Assembly: GCF_000224785.1 (NCBI RefSeq) | Contig: NZ_AGAV01000018.1 | Location: forward strand, 248,001 to 312,000 | From: Lentibacillus jeotgali | GTDB lineage: Bacteria > Bacillota > Bacilli > Bacillales > Amphibacillaceae | DNA length: 64,000 nt | Direction of reading: 5' to 3' | Part shown: piece by piece, positions 51,185 through 59,496 of the stretch | Layout of the letters: every line of letters starts with the position of its first letter | How positions within the stretch are numbered: the first letter of the stretch is position 1 | Notes under the pieces: generated by a model | The model's input: only the letters and a program-made list of their open reading frames with translations | The model's database searches: none | What the model was told of the DNA's origin: nothing | Program-made: the position numbers and the translations under genes

Positions 51185-52093
51185 ATGGTCAGGATTTATA
51201 CGCTTTTATTACTGGTCATGCTGATGTGGGGGCTGAATGTATCGGCAATCAAAGTGCTGGTTGATGCGATCGATCCGATGCTATTAACCGCCTTTAGGGT
51301 AATGACAGCAGGAGTTGCCGTTTTAGTGATTTGTTCTGCGATGGGGATATTCAGGCTGCCGTACAAGCATGAGTGGCTCATTATTTTTTACATATCGATT
51401 TTTAATGTTATTTTGCATCATTCGCTTGTTGCGATTGGTCTGGAGATAACAAGCGGCATTAATGGGTCACTGATATTGGGAATGAACCCGCTTATCACGG
51501 TGATGATGGCTTTTATTATTTTGCGTCAGCGTATGTCGTGGCTGCGCATTTTTGGATTTGTACTAGGATTTGTCGGTGTCGTTCTGACGACGATGACCGG
51601 GACAGGGGAGCTGACAGGAATATCACTGGGCGATTTTATCGTATTTTTGGGTGTGTTGGTCCAAGGGTTTAGTTTTGTTTTGATAAGCAAATTGAAACCG
51701 ACGTTTGACGCAAGGCTCGCTACGGGTTATATGCTTGTGATTGGTGCTGTGTTTATCTTTCTGGCGAGCCAGGCGCTTGGATCGGGGGTTCAGGAGATTA
51801 CCAGATTGATTGACTGGCAGCTCGCTTCCGTTTTCTTATTCAGTGCTGTATTGGCGACAGCATTCGGTCACATGACGTATAATCATGCGATTAAAAAAGT
51901 CGGGCCCGCCGAATCGGCGATTTTCATCAATCTGAATACGCTTTTCGCAGTCACCGGCTCGGCAATCTTTTTAAATGAAACAATTACCTTGAATCATGCT
52001 GCCGGTTTTTTCCTGATCTTGTGTGGTGTGTTTATGGGAACCGGGGCCCTGGAGCAAGTGATTGGGAAGAGGCGGCGCAAGGGAGACGTATAG
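51185..52093 (+). CDS. EamA/DMT-family transporter
   Basis: 302 residues with ten hydrophobic helices in two EamA repeats; the first begins LLLLVMLMWGLNVSAIKVLVD and the second GDFIVFLGVLVQGFSFVLIS. A short basic tail ends it (KRRRKG). Ribosome site is weak (GGGTGAATT). Export of amino acids or related metabolites is the usual role; substrate unknown. Its stop lies 12 bp before array 6 and no hairpin terminator follows. Confidence 0.9.
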   Translation: MVRIYTLLLLVMLMWGLNVSAIKVLVDAIDPMLLTAFRVMTAGVAVLVICSAMGIFRLPYKHEWLIIFYISIFNVILHHSLVAIGLEITSGINGSLILGMNPLITVMMAFIILRQRMSWLRIFGFVLGFVGVVLTTMTGTGELTGISLGDFIVFLGVLVQGFSFVLISKLKPTFDARLATGYMLVIGAVFIFLASQALGSGVQEITRLIDWQLASVFLFSAVLATAFGHMTYNHAIKKVGPAESAIFINLNTLFAVTGSAIFLNETITLNHAAGFFLILCGVFMGTGALEQVIGKRRRKGDV

Positions 52094-52104
52094 TTACAGC
52101 CTCA

Positions 52105-52320
52105 AACTTGAGCGGGAGCGGGTCTAACCCGTGCGGTAGCTACTCAAATTTGAGCGGGAGTGCCTCAAACTTGTGCAAGACCAGTCTCAACTCGTGCGAG
52201 AGCGCTCCTAACTCGTGCAAAAGCACCCCTAACTTGTGCGAGAACGTTCCCAACTCGTGCGAGCGTGCCTCTAACTTGAGCGAGAGCAGCCTCAACTCGT
52301 GCAAGACAACCCTCTACTTA
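52105..52320 (+). repeat. 21-bp-period degenerate array 6 filling a convergent gap (ten units plus partial)
   Basis: AACTYGTGC-like cores start at 52105, 52126, 52147, 52168, 52189, 52210, 52231, 52252, 52273 and 52294, all exactly 21 bp apart. An eleventh, decayed unit (52315) overlaps the yojO stop codon. The array occupies the whole space between the DMT stop and the yojO stop; no separate terminator hairpin is visible. Confidence 0.92.
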
Positions 52321-54234
52321 CAGCATTTTCAACAGCAATCTCTTCAGCAGGGGAGCAAAGTGTTCCGGCAATTCGGAAACTGTCGGAATCATGATACGCT
52401 CTCTACCATAAATGTTGCGCATCAGTTCGTCTTCTTGTTCGCTGATGTGGCCTTCTGCTAGAAACATGCCGATAACATCCATACCTTTTTTGCGGGTCTC
52501 GGAAACAGCAAGGGTCGTGTCCACGATGCCATTTTCATTGTAATTCGATGCGGCTGGTTCGCCGTCTGAGAAAACAAGCAGGAAGCGGTTCTTTTCACTC
52601 CGGGCTTCCAATTCCTCGGCTGCGACACGGATGCTGTAACCATCGCGGTTATCTTCCTGGGCTTCCAGCTGCATAATCTTCGCGCCGTTGTTCTGATAAA
52701 GCGAGTCACGAAAGGAATGAATCACATGAAAATAATTGGGCTGGAACTGATCTTTTACTGCTGTTGCTTCTTCCCAGAAACCGATGATGGAATGGGGGAT
52801 TTTCAAATCTTTCAGTACCTCATGGAACAGGACAATTCCTTTTTTGGTTTCTTCCATCTTATTCAGCATGGAGGCTGAGCAATCGACGAGCAGGGTAAAG
52901 GCAGCATCCATTTCCTTTGATTCTTCATCTTTTTTATAGAAAAGCCGTGGAAATTCTTCGGTTGCCGCTGATACCAGTTTTTTTGACAAACGGCCGGTCG
53001 TCAAGTTGCTTCGGGGTGATTGCCGTTTATGCTCTAGCATTTTTTCAATTGTTTTCGAAAGCCGGCGCTGATAAGGTGCGATTTCGTCGGCATATTGGTG
53101 ATATAGCTTTACATCTGCATCAGTCGGTGCTTCAGCGTTTTTAATCACCTTAACAGCGTACTGATTTTCCCGGCCATAGGCACCGCCGGCAGACTCGGTG
53201 TTCTGATTGTCCTGGCGTTTTTCCATGGCTTCCATCTCAGAATAATCATTTTGCTCGCTTTTTCCTGATGCACCCTGCATGGCGGCCATAGCCTGGTCGC
53301 CTTCCTCGGTTTCGCGGGCGCCTTCACCCATCAGGCTTGAGCGTGTACCTTGTTCCAATTCAAACTGCATGAAATTTTGCTTGCGGTCGGCATTTTCGTT
53401 TTCGCCGTGCCAGGTGGAAAATTGCTGTTCGAATGTTTCACTGTCTTCCTCACTGACATCCTCCTCAAGGCTTTCATTGGCAAGCGAGTCGGTGCGGGTT
53501 AGCTCATCAAAGGCATTTTTTTCTGTATAGCTGGAAAGGTTGGCGATTGGAAGTATGACATATTCATGCACCATGTCGGTATAATCAGATTCCAGCCGAA
53601 AGACGATCTGTTCAGTAATTCGGACTATATCGCTTGTACTGCCGGCGTCAAATAACTGAAAAATCATCGGTTTTAGTCTCTCCAGCTGTTTAACTTGTCT
53701 GTCATTGGCCGCCGGGAATGAAGGATCGGGTGTCTTAGCCTGTGTCAGCAAATAAACAAGACAGTATAATTCATCAAGGGAGAGACTCCGCGTCACATTT
53801 GCCTCCAGCTGCTGGGTAAAATACCGGTTTAAGTAGTCTCTGCGAATCGTAAATAATCCCGCTGTCCCGGGACGCTGCTTTTTGACGATTTCTTCAAGCC
53901 GAATATTTTCAAACAGTGTGAATAGCTGACCGGCAAATTTCGGGAGACCTGATTCGGACATATTTTCCATAAATTGCTGCATTGTCTGAATATCAGAATG
54001 ATGCAACGTTCCAACCGTCCGCAACAGGATATCCGTTTTGAGTCCAGCCTCCTTGGCTTTGGCGTTGCCAATCCCCCAATTGGCACTTGCAGTTAGTTTA
54101 TATTGTTCATTATCGATCGCTGACCCATAGGCATAGTCAAATTTTAACTCAGGAATCCCTGAGAGCACCGATGCCAGATCCTGTAACTGCAGGTATAGTC
54201 GGGTATCGATATTGGTTTCACGGAATCGAAACAT
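52318..54234 (-). CDS. yojO: VWA-domain protein, CobT/NorD-like (YojO)
   Basis: 638 residues from the ATG at 54234 after TAGGAG, the length expected for Bacillus YojO. The N-terminal ~280 residues are helical; an acidic Gln/Glu/Asn-rich linker (about 270-370) follows; a CobT-like region (YQRRLSKTIEKMLEHKR) precedes the C-terminal von Willebrand A domain with the metal-binding DCSAS motif (about 450) and the VFSDGEPAASNYN block. Works with the adjacent MoxR ATPase: such pairs remodel or insert metal into a target enzyme (NorD/NorQ for nitric oxide reductase). The client here is unknown. Confidence 0.9.
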   Translation of the reverse strand: MFRFRETNIDTRLYLQLQDLASVLSGIPELKFDYAYGSAIDNEQYKLTASANWGIGNAKAKEAGLKTDILLRTVGTLHHSDIQTMQQFMENMSESGLPKFAGQLFTLFENIRLEEIVKKQRPGTAGLFTIRRDYLNRYFTQQLEANVTRSLSLDELYCLVYLLTQAKTPDPSFPAANDRQVKQLERLKPMIFQLFDAGSTSDIVRITEQIVFRLESDYTDMVHEYVILPIANLSSYTEKNAFDELTRTDSLANESLEEDVSEEDSETFEQQFSTWHGENENADRKQNFMQFELEQGTRSSLMGEGARETEEGDQAMAAMQGASGKSEQNDYSEMEAMEKRQDNQNTESAGGAYGRENQYAVKVIKNAEAPTDADVKLYHQYADEIAPYQRRLSKTIEKMLEHKRQSPRSNLTTGRLSKKLVSAATEEFPRLFYKKDEESKEMDAAFTLLVDCSASMLNKMEETKKGIVLFHEVLKDLKIPHSIIGFWEEATAVKDQFQPNYFHVIHSFRDSLYQNNGAKIMQLEAQEDNRDGYSIRVAAEELEARSEKNRFLLVFSDGEPAASNYNENGIVDTTLAVSETRKKGMDVIGMFLAEGHISEQEDELMRNIYGRERIMIPTVSELPEHFAPLLKRLLLKML

Positions 54235-54284
54235 ACAAATTCTCCTATTCGAGGTAGTGTAACACTCTAATACCCACCCCAATT

Positions 54285-55166
54285 TTAGCTGAAGAGCGTT
54301 TCAGTCATGGTCATGACGAATTCCTTTTCCCGATCTTCGTCTAGTTTATCTGCAATGGCGCGGCGAATAGCCCTTTTTGGCGGGATCATCGCACTCAGGT
54401 CACAAGCATCAATCAATGCGCGGACTGATGCGGCATCTTCTGCCAGCTTGCCCTGGGCTACCGCCTGAATCAGATCTTCGGAAAGCTGTACGAACAAGTC
54501 AATTGTCCGTCCATCCTCCAGACGGCTGGTGTTCTGAATCAGTTCTTTCAGTTGCTTACCTTGCAAATAAGGAATATCAATAACGACGAATCGGTTTTTC
54601 AGGGCTTCATTGAGCGGGACCGTCCCGACATAGCCTTCATTGATCGCGGCAACGACACCAAAACCATCTTTGGCAGTAATAATTTCCTCGGTGAACGGGT
54701 TAGTGATGGTGCGCCGGTAGTCCAGAACGCCATTAATGAGCGGCAACGTCTCTGGCTTAGCCATGTTAATTTCATCGATATATAGAAATGTTCCGTTCTT
54801 CATCGCATTCGTAACAGGACCGGGCACAAAGTCAATGATTTGTCTGTTGTCTTCATAGTCGAGCGTTTTAAACCCCATCAGGCTTTCCGCGTCTAAGTCG
54901 ACCGAGCAATTGACATTGAACATTGGCTGATTAAACAAATTGGACAACGTCTCGGCAAATCGTGTTTTACCTGAACCGGTCGGGCCTTTCAGCAGCACAT
55001 TTTTTCCCATGCTTAAGGCCGTGATGGCATCTGTCAAAAGATTCTCTTCAGGCGGCACGTATCCGCCTTCACGGATGAGGTCGCTGAATTCATTGTTTTG
55101 ATAGGTATTTCGATTATCATCTATTAAATGTCTGATTGGCTCAGGCAGCTGGTTATATTGTGTCAT
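54285..55166 (-). CDS. yojN: MoxR-family AAA+ ATPase (YojN)
   Basis: 293 residues. Walker A GPTGSGKTRF (about 60-69), Walker B TFLYIDEIN (about 125-133), sensor 1 VVAAINEGY, arginine-finger region ALKNRFVV and a C-terminal helical lid. Fifty bases upstream of yojO on the same strand, so one operon. MoxR/NirQ-type ATPases act as chaperones that activate metalloenzymes together with a VWA partner. The nearby NO-detoxifying hmp gene makes a nitrogen-oxide link tempting, but nothing in the sequence proves it. Confidence 0.92.
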   Translation of the reverse strand: MTQYNQLPEPIRHLIDDNRNTYQNNEFSDLIREGGYVPPEENLLTDAITALSMGKNVLLKGPTGSGKTRFAETLSNLFNQPMFNVNCSVDLDAESLMGFKTLDYEDNRQIIDFVPGPVTNAMKNGTFLYIDEINMAKPETLPLINGVLDYRRTITNPFTEEIITAKDGFGVVAAINEGYVGTVPLNEALKNRFVVIDIPYLQGKQLKELIQNTSRLEDGRTIDLFVQLSEDLIQAVAQGKLAEDAASVRALIDACDLSAMIPPKRAIRRAIADKLDEDREKEFVMTMTETLFS

Positions 55167-55237
55167 GGCTGAACTCCTTTCCTAATTTATTGTAACCTTT
55201 GTGATGCGGGGAAGAAAGCTTCACGCATGGGAAGGAC

Positions 55238-55385
55238 TCGCGCAGCAAACGAGGAATTTCGAGCGGCGCGGTCTTGACATCGCGCAACAAACATGAAATA
55301 TCGTGCGACAAGCCACTATTTCGCGCAACACAGATCTAATTTCGCGCGACAGCTGCATCATATCGCGCGACACCCAATACTGGAA
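55238..55385 (+). repeat. 21-bp-period degenerate array 7 (seven units)
   Basis: TCGCGCRAC-like cores at 55238, 55259, 55280, 55301, 55321, 55342 and 55363; steps are 21 bp except one of 20. Located upstream of yojN and downstream of the nhaC terminator, all on co-directional genes. Confidence 0.87.
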
Positions 55386-55422
55386 AGTGTTATACCTAAA
55401 ATTACCATCCAATTCGCCGAAC

Positions 55423-55458
55423 AAAAAAGCACCCCGCTTTATTAAATGGGGTGCTTTT
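55423..55458 (-). terminator. Terminator of nhaC
   Basis: AAAAGCACCCC/GGGGTGCTTTT; on the minus strand the stem is followed by a T tract. Confidence 0.9.
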
Positions 55459-55460
55459 CG

Positions 55461-56885
55461 CTATGTTGTCTGTGTGCCTTCCGAATCCTGCGCAGTATAC
55501 CAAATGAATTTATTCGTATAGCCGTAAATGATCACAAGGACGATTGCGGCAAAATTCAGCCACAGAAACGGCACATATTGCAGGACTGGAACCCCGAACA
55601 TTGCGGCCATGAATATGCCGTTATCAGACCATGGGACCATCCCTGATGTTAATGTGCCGCCCACTTCCGTATTCCGAGAAAGAATACGCCGGTCAACGTT
55701 CAGACGGTCATAGTTCTTCTCCATAATTTTTGGCGTTAAGATTAACGAAACATACATGGCACAGCCAAACACATTGGATAAAAATCCGGTCAAAAGCGTT
55801 GAAACCGATAGACGGCCAGTATTCTTAATGAATTTTGTAAACGAATCAACAAGAACCTGCAGTGCGCCGATGTAATTCAATAAACCGCCAAACCCAAGTC
55901 CGAGGATGATGACCATCACCGACCCGACCATGCTCGTAATGCCGCCGCGGTTCAACAGTTCATCCATAAATTCATTGCCGGATTGCAGACTGAATCCGTC
56001 ATAGGCGGTGCCTAAAGCCGAAACGAAATCCATGTTCTGGAATATCGACGCCCAAACGGCGCCGAGTAAAGCACCGAATGCAATCGTCGGAAAAGCGGGT
56101 TTTTTCATGGCTAATAAAACGATGACGATAGCAGCAGGGAGCAGCATGATCCAGCTGACATTAAATTCGTTGCCGATCGCTGTCATAATCGAATTCACTC
56201 TGCTTAAGTCCACGTTATCGGCTGTATACGTAAAACCTACAATTGTAAAAGCGGTGCCGCTGATAATGAGTGCCGGCACACTGACATAGAGCAGTGATTT
56301 GATGTGTTCAACAATGTTAACCTTCGTAATCGAAGCAGTCAGGACGGTGCTGTCGGACAACGGTGACAGCTTATCGCCAAAGTAGGCACCTGAAAGAACA
56401 GCCCCCACAACCATCGGGAGCGGCATGCCCAATCCTTCTCCGACACCAACCATGGCGATCCCCGCTGTTCCGGCGGTTCCCCAGGATGTTCCTGTTGCCA
56501 GTGATGTTATGGCACAAAGGATGACAGTGGCTAATAAGAATATGCTTGGATGAATAAATTCCAGACCAAAATAAATAATGCTCGGTACAATACCGCCTGC
56601 GATCCAGGTGCCGATGAGTGCCCCGACAGCGATTAAAATTAATACGGCTTCCAATCCATTGAAGATGCCGTTTTTCAGCGCTTCCTGTAAATCATCGTAC
56701 TTATATCCCAGCCTCAGCCCCAGCAAAATGACCAAAAATAATGCGATAAATAATGCCAATTGAATGGACAAATTAAAAATACCGGTGAATGAAAAGGCGA
56801 TTGCCAGGAATAAAACAAGTAAAATGAGCACCTCTAAAATGGTTGGATTTCGACCGCTATTTTCAAGGTCATGATTCATTATCAT
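55461..56885 (-). CDS. nhaC: Na+/H+ antiporter NhaC
   Basis: 474 residues with about twelve helices. Family marks are LATGTSWGTAGTAGIAMVGVGEGLGMP and SGAYFGDKLSPLSDSTVLTAS, the conserved ion-path region of NhaC. Expels Na+ in exchange for protons and so supports pH and salt homeostasis. GAGGAG precedes ATG 56885; an ATG two codons in is also possible. The neighbouring gene is another Na+-coupled carrier. A malate/lactate antiporter (MleN) is the closest alternative in this superfamily. Confidence 0.92.
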   Translation of the reverse strand: MIMNHDLENSGRNPTILEVLILLVLFLAIAFSFTGIFNLSIQLALFIALFLVILLGLRLGYKYDDLQEALKNGIFNGLEAVLILIAVGALIGTWIAGGIVPSIIYFGLEFIHPSIFLLATVILCAITSLATGTSWGTAGTAGIAMVGVGEGLGMPLPMVVGAVLSGAYFGDKLSPLSDSTVLTASITKVNIVEHIKSLLYVSVPALIISGTAFTIVGFTYTADNVDLSRVNSIMTAIGNEFNVSWIMLLPAAIVIVLLAMKKPAFPTIAFGALLGAVWASIFQNMDFVSALGTAYDGFSLQSGNEFMDELLNRGGITSMVGSVMVIILGLGFGGLLNYIGALQVLVDSFTKFIKNTGRLSVSTLLTGFLSNVFGCAMYVSLILTPKIMEKNYDRLNVDRRILSRNTEVGGTLTSGMVPWSDNGIFMAAMFGVPVLQYVPFLWLNFAAIVLVIIYGYTNKFIWYTAQDSEGTQTT

Positions 56886-57023
56886 TTTTCTCCTCTCTGA
56901 AGTATAATCGTGGAGCTTGTTTAAAATGTATGATAAAAGTCATTTCAGGATGACGCTCAATTAGATGCATATCGAGGGACAACAGCAGTTTTAATTGGAA
57001 AATGAGGCTGAAATGGCATTGGA

Positions 57024-57058
57024 AAGCGCCCCGCCCCATAAGGGAACAAGGCGCTCCG
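57024..57058 (-). terminator. Probable terminator of the AGCS symporter gene
   Basis: AGCGCC/GGGCGCT stem with a large G/C-rich loop, followed by TTTCC on the minus strand. Confidence 0.55.
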
Positions 57059-57069
57059 TACACGTCTTA

Positions 57070-58419
57070 CTATGCGGCATTTTTCTTTTCGGCGGACCGT
57101 ATTGCATTAAACCGTTTCGTTTCCTTAACAACGACTCCCGATAAGAATAAGAGGCCGATCAAGTTAGGTATGGCCATTAAGCCGTTGAAAATGTCGCCCA
57201 GATTCCATACGGTTTCCAGCGACAGCGTAGCTCCCGGGATAATTGCCAGTACAAAGATAACCCGGTAAAGTAAGGTTAAGTTATCTCCTACCAAGTAAGT
57301 GAAACATTTCTCACCGAAATAGCCCCAACCTACAATAGTCGAGAAGATAAATGTTAAAAGCGTCACTGCAACGATAATCTCACCATATCCAGGCAGCAGT
57401 GCTTCAAATGACGATGCTGTGAGCGCAGCACCTTCTTCACCGCTCGTATACAAGTCAGCCATTGTCAGTGTAAGTCCTGTAATCGTACAAACAATAATGG
57501 TATCGATAAAGACTTGAGTCATGGAAATGAGTGCCTGGCGCGCCGGGACGTCTGTACGGGCAGCTGAAGCGGCAATTCCGCCGGTACCCAGACCTGCTTC
57601 GTTAGAAAACAAACCGCGGGCAACCCCCATTCGGATAACTGTTCCAATAGCACCTCCAGCAGCGGCCTGGCCGGTAAAGGCATCACTGAAAATTAACCCG
57701 AAAGCTTGTGGTACGATATCGATATTCGTAAAAATAATAATAAAGCCGGCTATCAGGTAAAACACGACCATGACAGGAACGAGAATACTAACTGTCCGAC
57801 CGATACTTTTAACGCCGCCGATGATGACAAGCCCGACGAGAATGGCAAATATTAGACCGGTTGCCCAAAGCGGAATGTTAAACACATCCTGGGCAACATC
57901 TGAAGCAGCATTTGCCTGAATCATGTTGCCGATTCCGAAGATGGCTGCAAAGACGGCGAAAAAGGCGAAAATCATACCCAGCCATTTTTGTCCCAGGCCT
58001 TTTTCAATATAATACATCGGCCCACCAGACATTTCACCTTTGTCGTTCGTCTGCCGATATTTTACCCCGAGTACGCCCTCGGAATACTTCGTTGCCATTC
58101 CGACAAGGGCTGTGATCCACATCCAAAAAACGGCACCAGGACCGCCGGCTACCACCGCTGTTGCTACCCCAACAACGTTACCAGTTCCAACCGTTGCAGC
58201 AAGCGCCGTCATGAGTGCCTGAAAATGGGAGATATCCCCTGTGGATTCTTTGTCATGTTTTTTAAACGTAATACTCAATGCATATGGAAGCATTCGAAAT
58301 GAAAAAAACGCTAATCGTACCGTTAAATATAAACCGGTTCCCACTAACAGGATAATCAGCGGTAACCCCCAGACGAAGCCGCTTATTTGACCACTTATGT
58401 TCGCAAGCCACTCTCCCAT
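57070..58419 (-). CDS. Sodium:alanine/glycine symporter (AGCS family)
   Basis: 449 residues with about ten to twelve helices. AGCS marks include ALMTALAATVGTGNVVGVATA, FWMWITALVGMATKYSEGVLGVKYR, MSGGPMYYIEKG and GLFSNEAGLGTGGIAA. Imports alanine or glycine with Na+. The ATG at 58419 is preceded by GGGGGAGG. Single gene before a terminator. In a halophile the abundance of such Na+-driven carriers is expected. Could also feed the alanine dehydrogenase at 4472, though the two are not linked. Confidence 0.94.
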   Translation of the reverse strand: MGEWLANISGQISGFVWGLPLIILLVGTGLYLTVRLAFFSFRMLPYALSITFKKHDKESTGDISHFQALMTALAATVGTGNVVGVATAVVAGGPGAVFWMWITALVGMATKYSEGVLGVKYRQTNDKGEMSGGPMYYIEKGLGQKWLGMIFAFFAVFAAIFGIGNMIQANAASDVAQDVFNIPLWATGLIFAILVGLVIIGGVKSIGRTVSILVPVMVVFYLIAGFIIIFTNIDIVPQAFGLIFSDAFTGQAAAGGAIGTVIRMGVARGLFSNEAGLGTGGIAASAARTDVPARQALISMTQVFIDTIIVCTITGLTLTMADLYTSGEEGAALTASSFEALLPGYGEIIVAVTLLTFIFSTIVGWGYFGEKCFTYLVGDNLTLLYRVIFVLAIIPGATLSLETVWNLGDIFNGLMAIPNLIGLLFLSGVVVKETKRFNAIRSAEKKNAA

Positions 58420-58585
58420 GTCAATCCTCCCCCTTTATGTAAATATAGTATAAAAGGTATACGAATATTATAAAAATGTCAATAAGTCCTACGAATAATT
58501 CTGTTAAATCTTAGACGTTTTGTCATAACATGATGACCGGCGGGGAAAATAAGTATGTGATACGACATGATAGGAGGAAAGTCAT

Positions 58586-58747
58586 ATGTCCGAACAAAAC
58601 AAGAACCGCAATAAAGATAAGAATACACAGAACAATAAGAACAGATTTAATAAGCAAAAACCTGATCCTGATGTGGAGTTCGCGAAAGATCGGGAATTTC
58701 TCAATTTGGATAATAAACGCAATAAGCGGCACCGTCCGAATCACTGA
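58586..58747 (+). CDS. Small basic Asn/Lys-rich protein (53 residues)
   Basis: ATG 58586 lies seven bases after AGGAGG. The product starts MSEQNKNRNKDKNTQNNKNR, continues with KQKPDPDVEFAKDREFLN and ends RNKRHRPNH. It is strongly hydrophilic, with many Asn, Lys and Arg, and probably unstructured. A perfect terminator follows at once, which together with the ribosome site makes a real gene likely. Composition resembles small spore or nucleic-acid-associated proteins of Bacilli. Family not recognised with certainty. Confidence 0.72.
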   Translation: MSEQNKNRNKDKNTQNNKNRFNKQKPDPDVEFAKDREFLNLDNKRNKRHRPNH

Positions 58748-58752
58748 CATTC

Positions 58753-58787
58753 GAAAAGCTGCCGGTTTATACACCGGCAGTTTTGTA
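58753..58787. terminator. Bidirectional terminator
   Basis: AAAAGCTGCCGG/CCGGCAGTTTT around TTTATACA, between the small basic gene and the convergent acetyltransferase gene. Confidence 0.9.
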
Positions 58788-58794
58788 ACTTATT

Positions 58795-59310
58795 TTATGT
58801 CATCTTCCAATAATCCCGCTGAAAAATACTCATCGTAATGCCATCATGATACGCCCCGTTGATAAAAAAGTGTTCAATCATCTTACCTTCCACCTGAAAG
58901 CCTGCTTTTTCATAAACATGACCGGCCTTTTCGTTTACTTTTGATACAATTAAGTAAAGTTTATGAAGGTTAAGGACGGAAAACGCATAATCCATCGCCA
59001 GTTTAGTCGCCATCCCTGCATAACCGTTTCCCTGATGGGCGGGATCGATCATGATCGCAAATTCCGCATTCCGGTGGCGCTGCTCTATGTCAAACAGTCC
59101 GACAAACCCTAGCTGCTTCTCACCATCTGTTAAAATGAATTCACGGTTTTTCGGGTTGTCCTTATCTTTGTCAAAGCTTTCTTTCAGTTGTTCCATGGAC
59201 ATATAAGACTCACTGAACCAGTAATTCATGACATCCGGGTTGTTGAATAGTTTGTGCAGAAATGTTAAATCATCTTTTTCAAGTGCGCGTAATCTTAAAT
59301 TGTTTGCCAT
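58795..59310 (-). CDS. GNAT acetyltransferase, SpeG-like (spermidine N1-acetyltransferase)
   Basis: 171 residues from the ATG at 59310 after AAAGGAG. GNAT fold: the acetyl-CoA loop is DPAHQGNGYAGMAT (about 92-105), preceded by NAEFAIMI, with the C-terminal KLYLIVSKVNEKAGHVYEKAGF strand-turn-helix. The N-terminus (LRLRALEKDDLTFLHKLFNNPDVMNYWF in overlapping blocks) matches SpeG. Would acetylate spermidine or spermine and detoxify excess polyamine; an N-terminal protein or other amine acetylase is the alternative. Confidence 0.88.
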   Translation of the reverse strand: MANNLRLRALEKDDLTFLHKLFNNPDVMNYWFSESYMSMEQLKESFDKDKDNPKNREFILTDGEKQLGFVGLFDIEQRHRNAEFAIMIDPAHQGNGYAGMATKLAMDYAFSVLNLHKLYLIVSKVNEKAGHVYEKAGFQVEGKMIEHFFINGAYHDGITMSIFQRDYWKMT

Positions 59311-59496
59311 GTTGTCAAATCTCCTTTTACGAGTCATTAGGCTTAATTTTACCAGAAGCCCTTAATACAGTCATTTGAATATCTATAACTTCCATTTTAT
59401 TTTTTCACTCTGTTTATAGTATAATAGAATTATCTTCTAGTATTAGCAATTGTTTAAACACTATCCATTGTAAATGAAGTCGGGGGAGTTTTCATC

